Notes under the pieces: generated by a model
Told to the model about the DNA's origin: nothing
Databases searched by the model: none
What the model saw: the letters and a program-made list of their open reading frames with translations, nothing else
Source of the DNA: Bacteroidales bacterium
GTDB taxonomy: Bacteria > Bacteroidota > Bacteroidia > Bacteroidales > UBA932
NCBI GenBank assembly: GCA_017617475.1
Contig: JAFZWC010000017.1
Coordinates: forward strand, 1-5,344
Length of the DNA: 5,344 nt
Reading direction: 5' to 3'
Translations under genes and position numbers: made by a program
Shown here: positions 1-5,131 of the stretch, one piece after another
Layout of the letters: each line of letters begins with the position of its first letter
How positions within the stretch are numbered: position 1 is the first letter of the stretch

Positions 1-170
1 CTTTCGACACTGGCCTCAGGAAGGTCAAGTGCTATGTGAAGGGCCCCGGCTCCGGCCGTGAGAGCGCCATCCGCACCATCAACAACGCGGGCATCGTCGT
101 GACCGAAATCATCGACGTAACCCCTATGCCGCACAATGGTTGCCGTCCTAAGGGCCGCCGTAAAGTTTAA
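1..170 (+). CDS. rpsK: 30S ribosomal protein S11, C-terminal part (5' end outside window)
   Basis: The reading frame enters at base 3 and ends at the TAA at 168-170, giving 55 residues of the S11 C-terminus. Family hallmarks are visible: a [10 protein letters not shown] segment (S11 proteins have KGPGxGRE), then a TDVTP-like [11 protein letters not shown] stretch and the basic tail RPKGRRKV, which ends where S11 normally ends. S11 sits on the platform of the small subunit, where it contacts 16S rRNA near the mRNA exit path. The gene is followed after 19 nt by rpsD, the normal alpha-operon order, so it is surely co-transcribed with the genes downstream. The start and about half of the protein lie before the window, and nothing looks broken. 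Confidence 0.97.
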   Translation, partial: FDTGLRKVKCYVKGPGSGRESAIRTINNAGIVVTEIIDVTPMPHNGCRPKGRRKV

Positions 171-189
171 TTTTTAAAGAAGAAGAACT

Positions 190-792
190 ATGGCAAGATA
201 TACTGGTCCTACCACCCGCATCGCCCGTAAGTTCGGCGAGCCCATCTATGGCCCTGACAAGACCTTTGAAAAGAGAAATACGCCTCCGGGACAGCATGGC
301 CTGGCCGCCAAGCGCAAAAAGCAGAAAGAGTACGGCACCCAGCTCAAGGAGAAGCAGAAAGTCAAGTACATGTACGGTGTGCTGGAGCGTCAGTTCCGCA
401 ACACCTACGCCCGTGCTGCCCGCATGAAGGGTCAGACCGGTGAGAACCTGGTCCTCCTGCTCGAGTCCCGTCTGGACAACCTGGTGTACCGCCTGGGCTT
501 CGCTCCCACCCGTCCCGCTGCCCGTCAGCTGGTCCTGCACCGTCACATCACCCTGGATGGCGTTGTCTGCAACGTTCCGTCCTGCCAGGTGAAGCCCGGT
601 CAGGTGATCGCCGTCCGCGAGCGCTCCAAGAGCCTGGAGGTTATTCAGGCCAGCATCGCTTCCGCCGCCAAGTATTCCTGGCTGGAGGCCGACGCTGCCA
701 ACCTCACCGGTAAGTTCCTGAACGTCCCCGCCCGCGAGGAAGTTCCCGAGAACATCAACGAGCAGCTCATCGTTGACCTCTACTCCAAGTAA
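190..792 (+). CDS. rpsD: 30S ribosomal protein S4
   Basis: The product has 200 residues, the normal S4 length. S4 is a primary 16S rRNA binder that starts assembly of the small-subunit body; in many bacteria it also represses the alpha operon translationally. The N-terminus [17 protein letters not shown] and the TPPGQHG segment (about residues 31-37) are typical. The S4 RNA-binding domain covers about residues 92-155, beginning [17 protein letters not shown] and containing [14 protein letters not shown]. The N-terminal region has no cysteines, so this is the zinc-free form; the only cysteines are at 127 and 132, inside the S4 domain. The ATG at 190 was chosen because it gives the conserved MARY start; the upstream AAAGAAGAAGAAC is purine-rich but not a classical Shine-Dalgarno. 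The stop is 22 nt before rpoA. An overlapping minus-strand frame is only a shadow. Confidence 0.98.
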   Translation: MARYTGPTTRIARKFGEPIYGPDKTFEKRNTPPGQHGLAAKRKKQKEYGTQLKEKQKVKYMYGVLERQFRNTYARAARMKGQTGENLVLLLESRLDNLVYRLGFAPTRPAARQLVLHRHITLDGVVCNVPSCQVKPGQVIAVRERSKSLEVIQASIASAAKYSWLEADAANLTGKFLNVPAREEVPENINEQLIVDLYSK

Positions 793-814
793 CAGATTTA
801 ACACCACAATCATT

Positions 815-1822
815 ATGGCAATCTTAGCATTTCAGAAACCGGACAAGGTGATCATGCTCGAAGGCACCGAGACCGTTGGACGTTTCGAGTTCAGACCTCT
901 TGAGCCTGGCTACGGACAGACCATCGGCAACGCCCTCCGTCGCATTCTCCTCGCCTCATTGGAAGGTTTCGCCATCTCCCAGATTCAGATCGAGGGTGTC
1001 CAGAACGAGTTCCAGACCATCCCCGGCGTGATGGAGGGAATGCAGGATATCATCCTGAACCTGAAGCAGGTCCGCTTCCGCAGGATGGTAGACACTGTAG
1101 ACTCTGAGGTGGCGAATATCACTGTCAGCGGCAAGCAGGAGTTTACCGCTGAGGACATCTCCAAAGGATTGTCTTCTTTCAAGGTGTTGAATCCCGAGCT
1201 GCACATCTGCTCGCTGGAGCCCTCCGTCAAAATCACTATTTCCCTGACTGTCACCAAGGGCCGCGGCTTTGTCCCGGCAGAGGAAGAGCGGGATGAGAAT
1301 ACGCCCATCGGCACCATTCCCGTGGACGCTATCTACACCCCCATCCGTAAAGTCAACTGGACCGTGGAGAACTACCGCGTGGAACAGAAGACCGACTACG
1401 AGAAACTCAACCTTGAGATTGTCACCGACGGTTCCATTTCCCCGGAGGCCGCCCTGCAGGATGCAGCCAACATCCTCATCTACCATTTCAAGCTCTTCAC
1501 GGACGACAAGAAGATCGCCATCGAATCTTCAGTAGAGGCCGACAGCAAAGAACTTGACGAGGAGTCCCTGAGGATGCGTCATCTTCTCCTTACCAAACTT
1601 TCAGACATGGGTTTGAGCGTCCGCGCATTCAACTGCCTGAAAGCCGCCGACATCGATACCTTCGCAGACCTTGTGTCCTACAACCGCGCAGAGCTCATGA
1701 AGTTCCGCAACTTCGGCCGCAAGTCCCTGAATGAGATTGACCTCCTGGTAGAGAAGATGAAGCTTTCCTTCGGCATGGATGTCACCAAGTACAATATTGA
1801 ACCTAAGAAAAAGATCGTTTAA
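815..1822 (+). CDS. rpoA: DNA-directed RNA polymerase subunit alpha
   Basis: The product has 335 residues. Alpha dimerises to scaffold beta and beta' and, through its C-terminal domain, contacts UP elements and activators. The N-terminal domain covers about residues 1-235 and carries the conserved assembly motif [10 protein letters not shown] (39-48) and the TPIRKVNW region (about 175-182). A charged linker (about 236-255) leads to the C-terminal domain, with VRAFNCLK at 269-276 and [10 protein letters not shown] at 299-308. R270, N273, C274, G301 and K303 line up with E. coli R265, N268, C269, G296 and K298, the DNA-contact set, so the domain looks functional. The frame is open back to 773 inside rpsD, but the start at 815 gives the Bacteroidota-type N-terminus [11 protein letters not shown] and avoids the overlap. 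rplQ starts 2 nt after the stop. Confidence 0.98.
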   Translation: MAILAFQKPDKVIMLEGTETVGRFEFRPLEPGYGQTIGNALRRILLASLEGFAISQIQIEGVQNEFQTIPGVMEGMQDIILNLKQVRFRRMVDTVDSEVANITVSGKQEFTAEDISKGLSSFKVLNPELHICSLEPSVKITISLTVTKGRGFVPAEEERDENTPIGTIPVDAIYTPIRKVNWTVENYRVEQKTDYEKLNLEIVTDGSISPEAALQDAANILIYHFKLFTDDKKIAIESSVEADSKELDEESLRMRHLLLTKLSDMGLSVRAFNCLKAADIDTFADLVSYNRAELMKFRNFGRKSLNEIDLLVEKMKLSFGMDVTKYNIEPKKKIV

Positions 1823-1824
1823 CA

Positions 1825-2313
1825 ATGAGACACAATAGAGCAGTCAATCATCTTGGTCGTAAGAGCGGTCACCGCAAGGCTATGCTCGCCAACATGGCAT
1901 CCTCCCTCATCCTGAAGAAGAGGATCACCACCACCGAAGCCAAGGCTAAGGCCCTGAAGCCGTACGTGGAACCCCTTATCACCAAGTCCAAGGAAGATTC
2001 CACCCACTCCCGCCGCGTTGTCTTCAGCTACCTGAAGGACAAAGAGGCCACGGCCGAACTCTTCCGCACGGTCGCTCCCAAGGTGGCCGACCGTCCCGGC
2101 GGATATCTCCGTATCCTCCACACCGGTTTCCGCACCGGTGACGCCGCAGAGATGGTGCTGGTAGAACTGGTGGACTTCAACGAGCTGGCCCTCGCTTCCG
2201 GAAAGAAAGAGGCCAAGAAGACCACCCGCCGCAGCCGCGCCAAGAAGGCCGAAGCCGCTGCCCCCGCAGCAGAAGAAGCCGCTCCCGCAGCCGAGGCACC
2301 CGCAGCCGAATAA
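1825..2313 (+). CDS. rplQ: 50S ribosomal protein L17 with Ala/Pro/Glu-rich tail
   Basis: The product has 162 residues. L17 binds 23S rRNA near the exit side of the large subunit. The conserved core (about 1-123) starts [20 protein letters not shown] and includes the segments [20 protein letters not shown] and [15 protein letters not shown]. The usual L17 core is near 115-125 residues; here it is followed by a basic patch ([15 protein letters not shown]) and a low-complexity A/P/E tail to the end. Such C-terminal extensions are familiar in Bacteroidota L17, so I read it as lineage-typical, not as a fusion. The gene begins 2 nt after rpoA, which suggests translational coupling, and is the last gene of the operon: a strong terminator follows within 20 nt of the stop. 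Confidence 0.97.
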   Translation: MRHNRAVNHLGRKSGHRKAMLANMASSLILKKRITTTEAKAKALKPYVEPLITKSKEDSTHSRRVVFSYLKDKEATAELFRTVAPKVADRPGGYLRILHTGFRTGDAAEMVLVELVDFNELALASGKKEAKKTTRRSRAKKAEAAAPAAEEAAPAAEAPAAE

Positions 2314-2332
2314 TCGCGCCTGCAACCTTGCA

Positions 2333-2367
2333 AAAAAGCCCGACCTGATTTCCAGGCCGGGCTTTTT
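2333..2367 (+). terminator. Rho-independent terminator of the alpha operon
   Basis: A 15-bp stem (2333-2347 with 2353-2367) has a single A-C mismatch (2343/2357) and a 5-nt loop ATTTC. It is GC-rich in the middle (GCCCG/CGGGC) and ends in five T. The matching A-tract on the left arm means it could also work for transcripts coming from the other side. It begins 20 nt after the rplQ stop codon. No gene reads in from the right, so its main job is to end the ribosomal operon. Confidence 0.93.
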
Positions 2368-2396
2368 GGACTTTCGGGCAAAATTTGTTATATTCG
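2365..2396 (+). promoter_or_regulatory. Bacteroidota-type promoter for the DUF3298 lipoprotein/alkyltransferase unit
   Basis: TTTG at 2365-2368 is followed by 20 nt and then TATATTCG at 2389-2396. This fits the Bacteroidota sigma-ABfr consensus (TTTG, 19-21 nt, TAnnTTTG) with one mismatch in the -7 box. The expected start of transcription is near 2403, leaving a leader of about 20 nt. The -33 box overlaps the last three T of the upstream terminator. No promoter mapping is available, so this rests on spacing and sequence alone. Confidence 0.6.
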
Positions 2397-2422
2397 CCTT
2401 GTGAGAATTCAATGCTAACACT

Positions 2423-3160
2423 ATGAAACAGATGCTCTCCCTTGCTGCGGTGCTGCTTCTGGCAGTCAGTTGCGGCCTTCATACAGACAGCTATCAGGAC
2501 AACCTGGTAATGCCCCTTTCAGAGGGCAGTCAGGACTCGCTGTTCTTCTCGGTCAGCGTAGAGTATGTGGTTGACGGGTTGCGGGCGCAAGCCAAGGAGA
2601 ATATCAATTCTGCCATCACGCTGCAGGCCTTTGACCTGGAAGGGGGGAATGCCGGCTCAATTGAAGAGGCCGCCATTGCGTACCGTGAGAATCTGATAGA
2701 CGAGTATCTCACAGAGAACGGCGCTCCGGAGCAACCGGGCGGCATTCTCACCTGGGAGGACAGGATGGGCGGTCTTTTCACGGGGAGTTATAAGAACTGG
2801 CTCAATTATCAGTTAACCTATTACAGTTTCCGTGGCGGCGCGCATGGTATTCAGACCATGAGCATGGTGGTCTTTGACAAAACTACCGGCGCGGTACTTT
2901 CCCAGGAAGACCTGTTTGCACCTGGCTTCGAAGCTCCTGTTGCGGCTTTGCTGCAAAAGAACGTTATGGATACGCTTATGGCAGAGGACCCGGAACTGGC
3001 CGGTCTGCTGGAAGTGGAACAGGTGGCCCCCAACGGGAATTTCTCCGTGAGTGCAGCCGGAGTGCAATGGGTTTACCAACCCTATGAGGTGGGGCCTTAC
3101 GCCCTGGGCATTGTCACGGGGACGCTTTCCTGGGATCAGTTGAAACCTTATCTGAAATAA
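2423..3160 (+). CDS. Lipoprotein with DUF4163/DUF3298 (RsiV-like) domains
   Basis: The product has 245 residues. The N-terminus MKQMLSLAAVLLLAVSC is a lipoprotein signal peptide with lipobox AVSC, so C17 should be lipidated after cleavage by signal peptidase II and the protein should sit in a membrane facing the periplasm. Residues about 38-145 resemble DUF4163, with the typical YYSFRGGAHG segment (133-142). Residues about 155-243 resemble DUF3298, with FDKTTGAVLSQEDLF, the near-universal YQPYEVGPYALG (218-229) and a closing W/LKPYL motif. The family is found alone and in extracytoplasmic anti-sigma factors such as RsiV, where it is the lysozyme-sensing part; no sigma factor or transmembrane anchor is present here, so I would not transfer that role. 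The function is unknown, probably envelope-associated. The alkyltransferase-like gene follows after 3 nt. Confidence 0.88.
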   Translation: MKQMLSLAAVLLLAVSCGLHTDSYQDNLVMPLSEGSQDSLFFSVSVEYVVDGLRAQAKENINSAITLQAFDLEGGNAGSIEEAAIAYRENLIDEYLTENGAPEQPGGILTWEDRMGGLFTGSYKNWLNYQLTYYSFRGGAHGIQTMSMVVFDKTTGAVLSQEDLFAPGFEAPVAALLQKNVMDTLMAEDPELAGLLEVEQVAPNGNFSVSAAGVQWVYQPYEVGPYALGIVTGTLSWDQLKPYLK

Positions 3161-3163
3161 GCC

Positions 3164-3691
3164 ATGGACTGGATTGTTACAGAAATTGACGGGAAGGTTG
3201 CCTCCATTGCAGGCGACTACCGTCACCTGCCTGGCATTGCCGCCGCAGTGGCCGCGCTGCCGGCCAGGGAAACCGGCACTGTGGGCACCCGCAAGATTTC
3301 CACGCCGGAGTTACTGGAATTTGCCCAGTTCCTCACCTGGGAAGATCTCAGGCTCTTTGGTACGCCTTTCCAGCTCAAGGTCTGGAAAACGCTCTTTGAC
3401 CTGCCCCGCAAACTGTACAGTTACACGGAACTGGCCGCCCTGGCAGAGAATCCGGGCGGTGTCCGGGCCGTAGCCCACGCTGCCGCCCTCAATCCCGTTG
3501 CTTACGTGATTCCCTGCCATCTGGTCATTCCCAAGGAGTCTCTGGACAAAGCCCATGAAATCCGTACCCAGGCAGAAAAAACCCTCTTCAAAGGCAGCGA
3601 CCTCTATCTCCTGGACAGCCTTGATGTAGGCGCCTACGCATACGGCCCGGACGTTAAACGGGAACTCATCAAACTCCAGTTAACCCAATAG
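3164..3691 (+). CDS. Divergent O6-alkylguanine-DNA alkyltransferase-like protein
   Basis: The product has 175 residues. The family (Ogt/MGMT, C-terminal half of Ada) repairs O6-alkylguanine by moving the alkyl group irreversibly to its own cysteine. Visible signatures are GTPFQLKVW (66-74), SYTELA (86-91), VRAV with the DNA-intercalating arginine (R101), the N of NP (110) and the active-site PCHLV (117-121) with C118. Two departures stand out. PCHR is PCHL. The substrate-pocket segment that normally follows within about 13 residues (GYxxGxxxKRxL) seems to appear only at AYAYGPDVKREL (157-168), implying about 27 extra residues. The N-terminal domain is short and poorly conserved. It could be an active enzyme, an altered-specificity repair protein or a DNA-binding alkyltransferase-like protein, although those normally replace the Cys. 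The ATG at 3164 is 3 nt after the lipoprotein stop, so the two genes form an operon. No clear terminator follows. Confidence 0.82.
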   Translation: MDWIVTEIDGKVASIAGDYRHLPGIAAAVAALPARETGTVGTRKISTPELLEFAQFLTWEDLRLFGTPFQLKVWKTLFDLPRKLYSYTELAALAENPGGVRAVAHAAALNPVAYVIPCHLVIPKESLDKAHEIRTQAEKTLFKGSDLYLLDSLDVGAYAYGPDVKRELIKLQLTQ

Positions 3692-3699
3692 TTTTTTTC

Positions 3700-3784
3700 T
3701 GCCGGAAGGATAAGGCGCCGCTCCAACGTTCAGGTGCCCTGGCGCCCCCCGGAGAAGAGGGCCTTGACGGCTACTCCTCCGGCA
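3700..3784. repeat. Nested GC-rich inverted repeats after the alkyltransferase gene
   Basis: TGCCGGA (3700-3706) is complementary to TCCGGCA (3778-3784). Inside lie two copies of the self-complementary GGCGCC (3714-3719 and 3741-3746). CCGGAG at 3749-3754 can compete for the same right arm (CTCCGG, 3777-3782). A transcript leaving the alkyltransferase gene could therefore fold in at least two exclusive ways. No T-tract follows the right arm, so it is not a standard terminator. It could act as an mRNA 3'-end stabiliser or be part of a dispersed repeat. Confidence 0.5.
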
Positions 3785-3814
3785 TAGCACTTATTGCTAC
3801 GCATCTCCTTGCTC

Positions 3815-3895
3815 CGAGCACGGATTGCGCCCTCCTGGTGCTCGAGCGCGTCATTTTGCTGCCTTCGAGCACAAAACCGGCCATATTGGTGCTCG
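3815..3895. repeat. Two tandem stem-loops with identical 7-bp stems
   Basis: CGAGCAC (3815-3821) pairs with GTGCTCG (3838-3844), and the same arms recur at 3866-3872 and 3889-3895. Both loops are exactly 16 nt but differ in sequence (GGATTGCGCCCTCCTG and AAAACCGGCCATATTG), and the units are offset by 51 nt. Identical stems with unrelated loops suggest selection on the arms or on the structure. The middle two arms (3838-3844 and 3866-3872) can also pair with each other, giving an alternative fold. The arms could equally be four binding sites for a dimeric DNA-binding protein. Confidence 0.7.
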
Positions 3896-3898
3896 GGT

Positions 3899-4053
3899 GT
3901 CGCAGGTGACAGGGGAAAACGTTGCAGGTGGCGGGGGAAGCCGTCGCAGGTCCCCAAAAATTGCCAGATCTGCGACGCCAGAAGCACTGAGTGACCGAAA
4001 AGCGTCGCACATCAGCCAAAAAACGGGGACCTGCGACGTCGGGGACCTGCCAC
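3899..4053. repeat. GTCGCAGGT-type motif array: three at a 22-nt period plus inverted copies
   Basis: GTCGCAGGT at 3899, GTTGCAGGT at 3921 and GTCGCAGGT at 3943 are exactly 22 nt apart, and the first two are followed by G-rich then A-rich stretches. Reverse-oriented copies occur at 3968-3976 (ATCTGCGAC), 4029-4037 (ACCTGCGAC) and 4045-4053 (ACCTGCCAC), with a degenerate forward copy at 4004-4012 (GTCGCACAT). The 14-mer CGTCGCAGGTCCCC (3942-3955) has an exact reverse complement at 4025-4038. TGCGACGC (3971-3978) and GCGTCGCA (4002-4009) form an inner 8-bp inverted repeat around a palindromic CACTGAGTG. A 22-nt period is about two helical turns, so the motifs would lie on one face of the DNA. 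Confidence 0.7.
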
Positions 4054-4059
4054 ATAACC

Positions 4060-4091
4060 AAAAAGCACCTCAGCGCAATGCTGAAGTGCTT
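4060..4091 (-). terminator. Rho-independent terminator of tRNA-Gly
   Basis: Read on the minus strand, AAGCACTTCAGC (4091-4080) pairs over 12 bp with GCTGAGGTGCTT (4074-4063), with one T-G wobble and a 5-nt loop ATTGC. A T-run follows (4064-4060). It starts 7 nt after the last base of the tRNA. On the plus strand the wobble becomes a C-A mismatch and there is no good T-tract, so it is built for the tRNA transcript. Confidence 0.9.
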
Positions 4092-4098
4092 CGATTTG

Positions 4099-4171
<73 letters not shown>

Positions 4172-4205
4172 AGTGTTGTCAATGATCCGTTGTTTAACGG
4201 GAATG

Positions 4206-4236
4206 CAAAGGTACAACGATTTTTTGAACTTCCAAA
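4206..4236 (-). promoter_or_regulatory. Bacteroidota-type promoter of tRNA-Gly
   Basis: On the minus strand TTTG (4236-4233) is followed by 19 nt and TACCTTTG (4213-4206), a full match to the TTTG/TAnnTTTG consensus. Transcription should start near 4199, giving a leader of roughly 27 nt for RNase P to remove before the tRNA 5' end at 4171. Confidence 0.8.
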
Positions 4237-4256
4237 CTTTTTGTCAAAAAATTTAC

Positions 4257-4264
4257 TATCTTTG
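4257..4264 (+). promoter_or_regulatory. -7 box (TATCTTTG) of the ompA-like gene promoter
   Basis: TATCTTTG is a perfect Bacteroidota -7 element. No TTTG lies 19-21 nt upstream: the nearest are at 4240-4243 (13 nt) and 4223-4226 (30 nt), so the -33 box is weak or absent. At the expected place (4233-4236) the plus strand reads CAAA, which is the -33 box of the opposing tRNA promoter. The predicted leader is about 27 nt, AT-rich and without Shine-Dalgarno, as is usual for highly expressed Bacteroidota genes. Confidence 0.65.
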
Positions 4265-4296
4265 TTACACGAAACAACTTTAAACTTATTTATAAC

Positions 4297-4974
4297 ATGA
4301 AAAAATTTGCAACCATTCTTCTTTGCGGCGCCATCCTGGCAGGCTGCGGTATGTCCAATCTTGGTAAGGGTGCACTCATCGGCACGGGTGCCGGAGCTGC
4401 TCTGGGCGCTGGCGTCGGCTACCTGATTGGAGGTAACGGTCAGGGTGCTGCCATTGGCGCAGCCATTGGAACTGCTGTGGGTGCCGGTACCGGCGCTATC
4501 ATCGGCAATGCCATGGACAAGAAAGCCAAGGAACTGGCAGAGTTGGAGAACGCCCAGGTAGAGACCATCACGGACGTGAACGGCCTCACCGCCATCAAGG
4601 TCACCTTTGACAGCGGCATCCTCTTCGACTTCAACAAATCCGGCCTTAAGCAGGAAGCCAAGGACCAGCTGGATAAGTTCGCAGAAGAAATGGCCGACAT
4701 GCCCCATACCAACTTCACCATCTACGGCCACACGGACAACGTAGGTACAGAGGCCGCCAACCAGAAGGTCTCCGACCAGCGTGCCTCCAGCGTAGCAACC
4801 TACCTCCAGAAGAAGGGCATCAAGAAGGACCGCATCCACGCAGAGGGTCTCTCCTTCAACTTCCCCGTGGCCGACAATGAGACCGAAGCCGGTCGCGCCC
4901 AGAACCGCCGTGTAGAAATCTACGTTTCCGCCGACGAAGAAATGGTGAAAGAGGCCGAAGCCGCCGCCAAATAG
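4297..4974 (+). CDS. OmpA-family peptidoglycan-binding lipoprotein with glycine-zipper domain
   Basis: The product has 225 residues. The signal peptide MKKFATILLCGAILAGC has lipobox LAGC, so C17 is the lipidated residue. Residues about 23-73 are a glycine-zipper region of repeated G/A spacing (IGTGAGAALGAGVGYLIGG and onward), thought to insert in or lie against membrane. A short helical linker (about 74-90) leads to the OmpA C-terminal domain (about 98-212). Its core is IYGHTDNVG (142-150) with D147, followed by SDQRAS with R162, the pair that in OmpA binds diaminopimelate of peptidoglycan, and it closes with GRAQNRRVEIYV. The protein should tether the outer membrane to the cell wall, like the YiaD/Pal group. 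It is a single-gene unit divergent from tRNA-Gly. The stop codon TAG shares its G with the first base of a tRNA-Gly 3' fragment. Confidence 0.93.
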   Translation: MKKFATILLCGAILAGCGMSNLGKGALIGTGAGAALGAGVGYLIGGNGQGAAIGAAIGTAVGAGTGAIIGNAMDKKAKELAELENAQVETITDVNGLTAIKVTFDSGILFDFNKSGLKQEAKDQLDKFAEEMADMPHTNFTIYGHTDNVGTEAANQKVSDQRASSVATYLQKKGIKKDRIHAEGLSFNFPVADNETEAGRAQNRRVEIYVSADEEMVKEAEAAAK

Positions 4975-5010
4975 TCGGGGTCGCGAGTTCGAGTCTCGTT
5001 TTCCGCTCCA
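4974..5010 (+). pseudogene. 3' half of tRNA-Gly(GCC) with CCA, inverted copy
   Basis: Bases 4974-5007 are identical to the last 34 nt of the intact tRNA-Gly at 4132-4099, from the 3' strand of the anticodon stem through variable loop, T arm and acceptor strand to the discriminator T. Counting the flank to 5019, 45 of 46 bases match. The single difference (5009) makes CCA follow the discriminator here but not in the intact gene. No 5' half is present upstream: the ompA-like reading frame runs right up to the junction. The piece cannot make a tRNA. It is in opposite orientation to the intact gene, so it is not the usual direct-repeat pair of one integration event. Confidence 0.9.
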
Positions 5011-5014
5011 ATCG

Positions 5015-5047
5015 AAGCAGCAGCCTTCAGGTTGCTGCTTTTGTTTT
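5015..5047 (+). terminator. Rho-independent terminator after ompA-like gene and tRNA fragment
   Basis: AAGCAGCA (5015-5022) pairs with TGCTGCTT (5033-5040). The stem extends by one G-T and two C-G pairs to a TTCA tetraloop, 11 bp in all, and is followed by TTGTTTT. The first bases (ATCGAAGCA) match the start of the intact tRNA's terminator but the rest differs. The terminator therefore probably came along with the tRNA fragment from another tRNA-Gly locus and now ends the ompA-like mRNA. Confidence 0.85.
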
Positions 5048-5050
5048 GTT

Positions 5051-5076
5051 GTCATCCCGAGCGAGGTCGAGGGATC
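5051..5076. repeat. Dispersed Bacteroidota intergenic repeat (GTCATCCCGAGCGA type)
   Basis: The sequence starts GTCATCCCGAGCGAGGTCGA and ends GGGATC, with ATCCC/GGGAT as short inverted ends. Read on the minus strand it gives the peptide string DPSTSLGMT. I recognise that string as a recurrent false translation of an intergenic repeat in many Bacteroidota genomes; this is from memory, not from a search. It has no known function. Confidence 0.6.
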
Positions 5077-5106
5077 ACTGCGTAGCAGCCTTTTCATTTC
5101 GGGGCT

Positions 5107-5121
5107 CGGGGCAAAGCCCCG
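5107..5121. repeat. GC hairpin CGGGGC-AAA-GCCCCG
   Basis: A perfect 6-bp GC stem with a 3-nt loop is preceded by another CGGGGCT (5100-5106) that could pair with the same right arm. No T-tract follows. It lies 10 nt before the proposed group II intron start, and so could be part of the intron's insertion target. Confidence 0.55.
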
Positions 5122-5131
5122 CACTATCAAT

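Larger units (their letters stand above)
3692..4059. other. Gene-free, repeat-rich intergenic region
   Basis: This stretch of about 370 nt separates the alkyltransferase gene from the convergent tRNA terminator. Short open frames exist on both strands, but they run through repeats, lack family similarity, and some would read into the tRNA, so I call none of them genes. It contains three blocks: GC-rich inverted repeats (3700-3784), two tandem identical-stem hairpins (3815-3895), and a GTCGCAGGT-type motif array with inverted copies (3899-4053). It has no recognisable Bacteroidota promoter that I can defend. Composite blocks like this usually recur elsewhere in the same genome. Confidence 0.75.

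Noticed and set aside
773..814. In-frame upstream start for rpoA giving 14 extra residues
   Set aside because: It would overlap the rpsD end, and the extra residues do not resemble alpha N-termini; [11 protein letters not shown] at 815 is the expected start.
2412..3160. DUF3298 lipoprotein as an anti-sigma factor like RsiV
   Set aside because: It has a lipoprotein signal and no cytoplasmic anti-sigma domain or neighbouring ECF sigma gene, so only the sensor-type domain is shared.
3691..3700. T-run after the alkyltransferase stop as a terminator
   Set aside because: No convincing GC-rich stem precedes the T-run; only a weak GTTAA/TTAAC pair is present.
3899..4053. Possible CRISPR array because of the regular 22-nt spacing
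   Set aside because: Cores are only 9 nt, imperfect and occur in both orientations, the intervening parts are similar G- or A-rich runs rather than unique spacers, and no cas gene is near.
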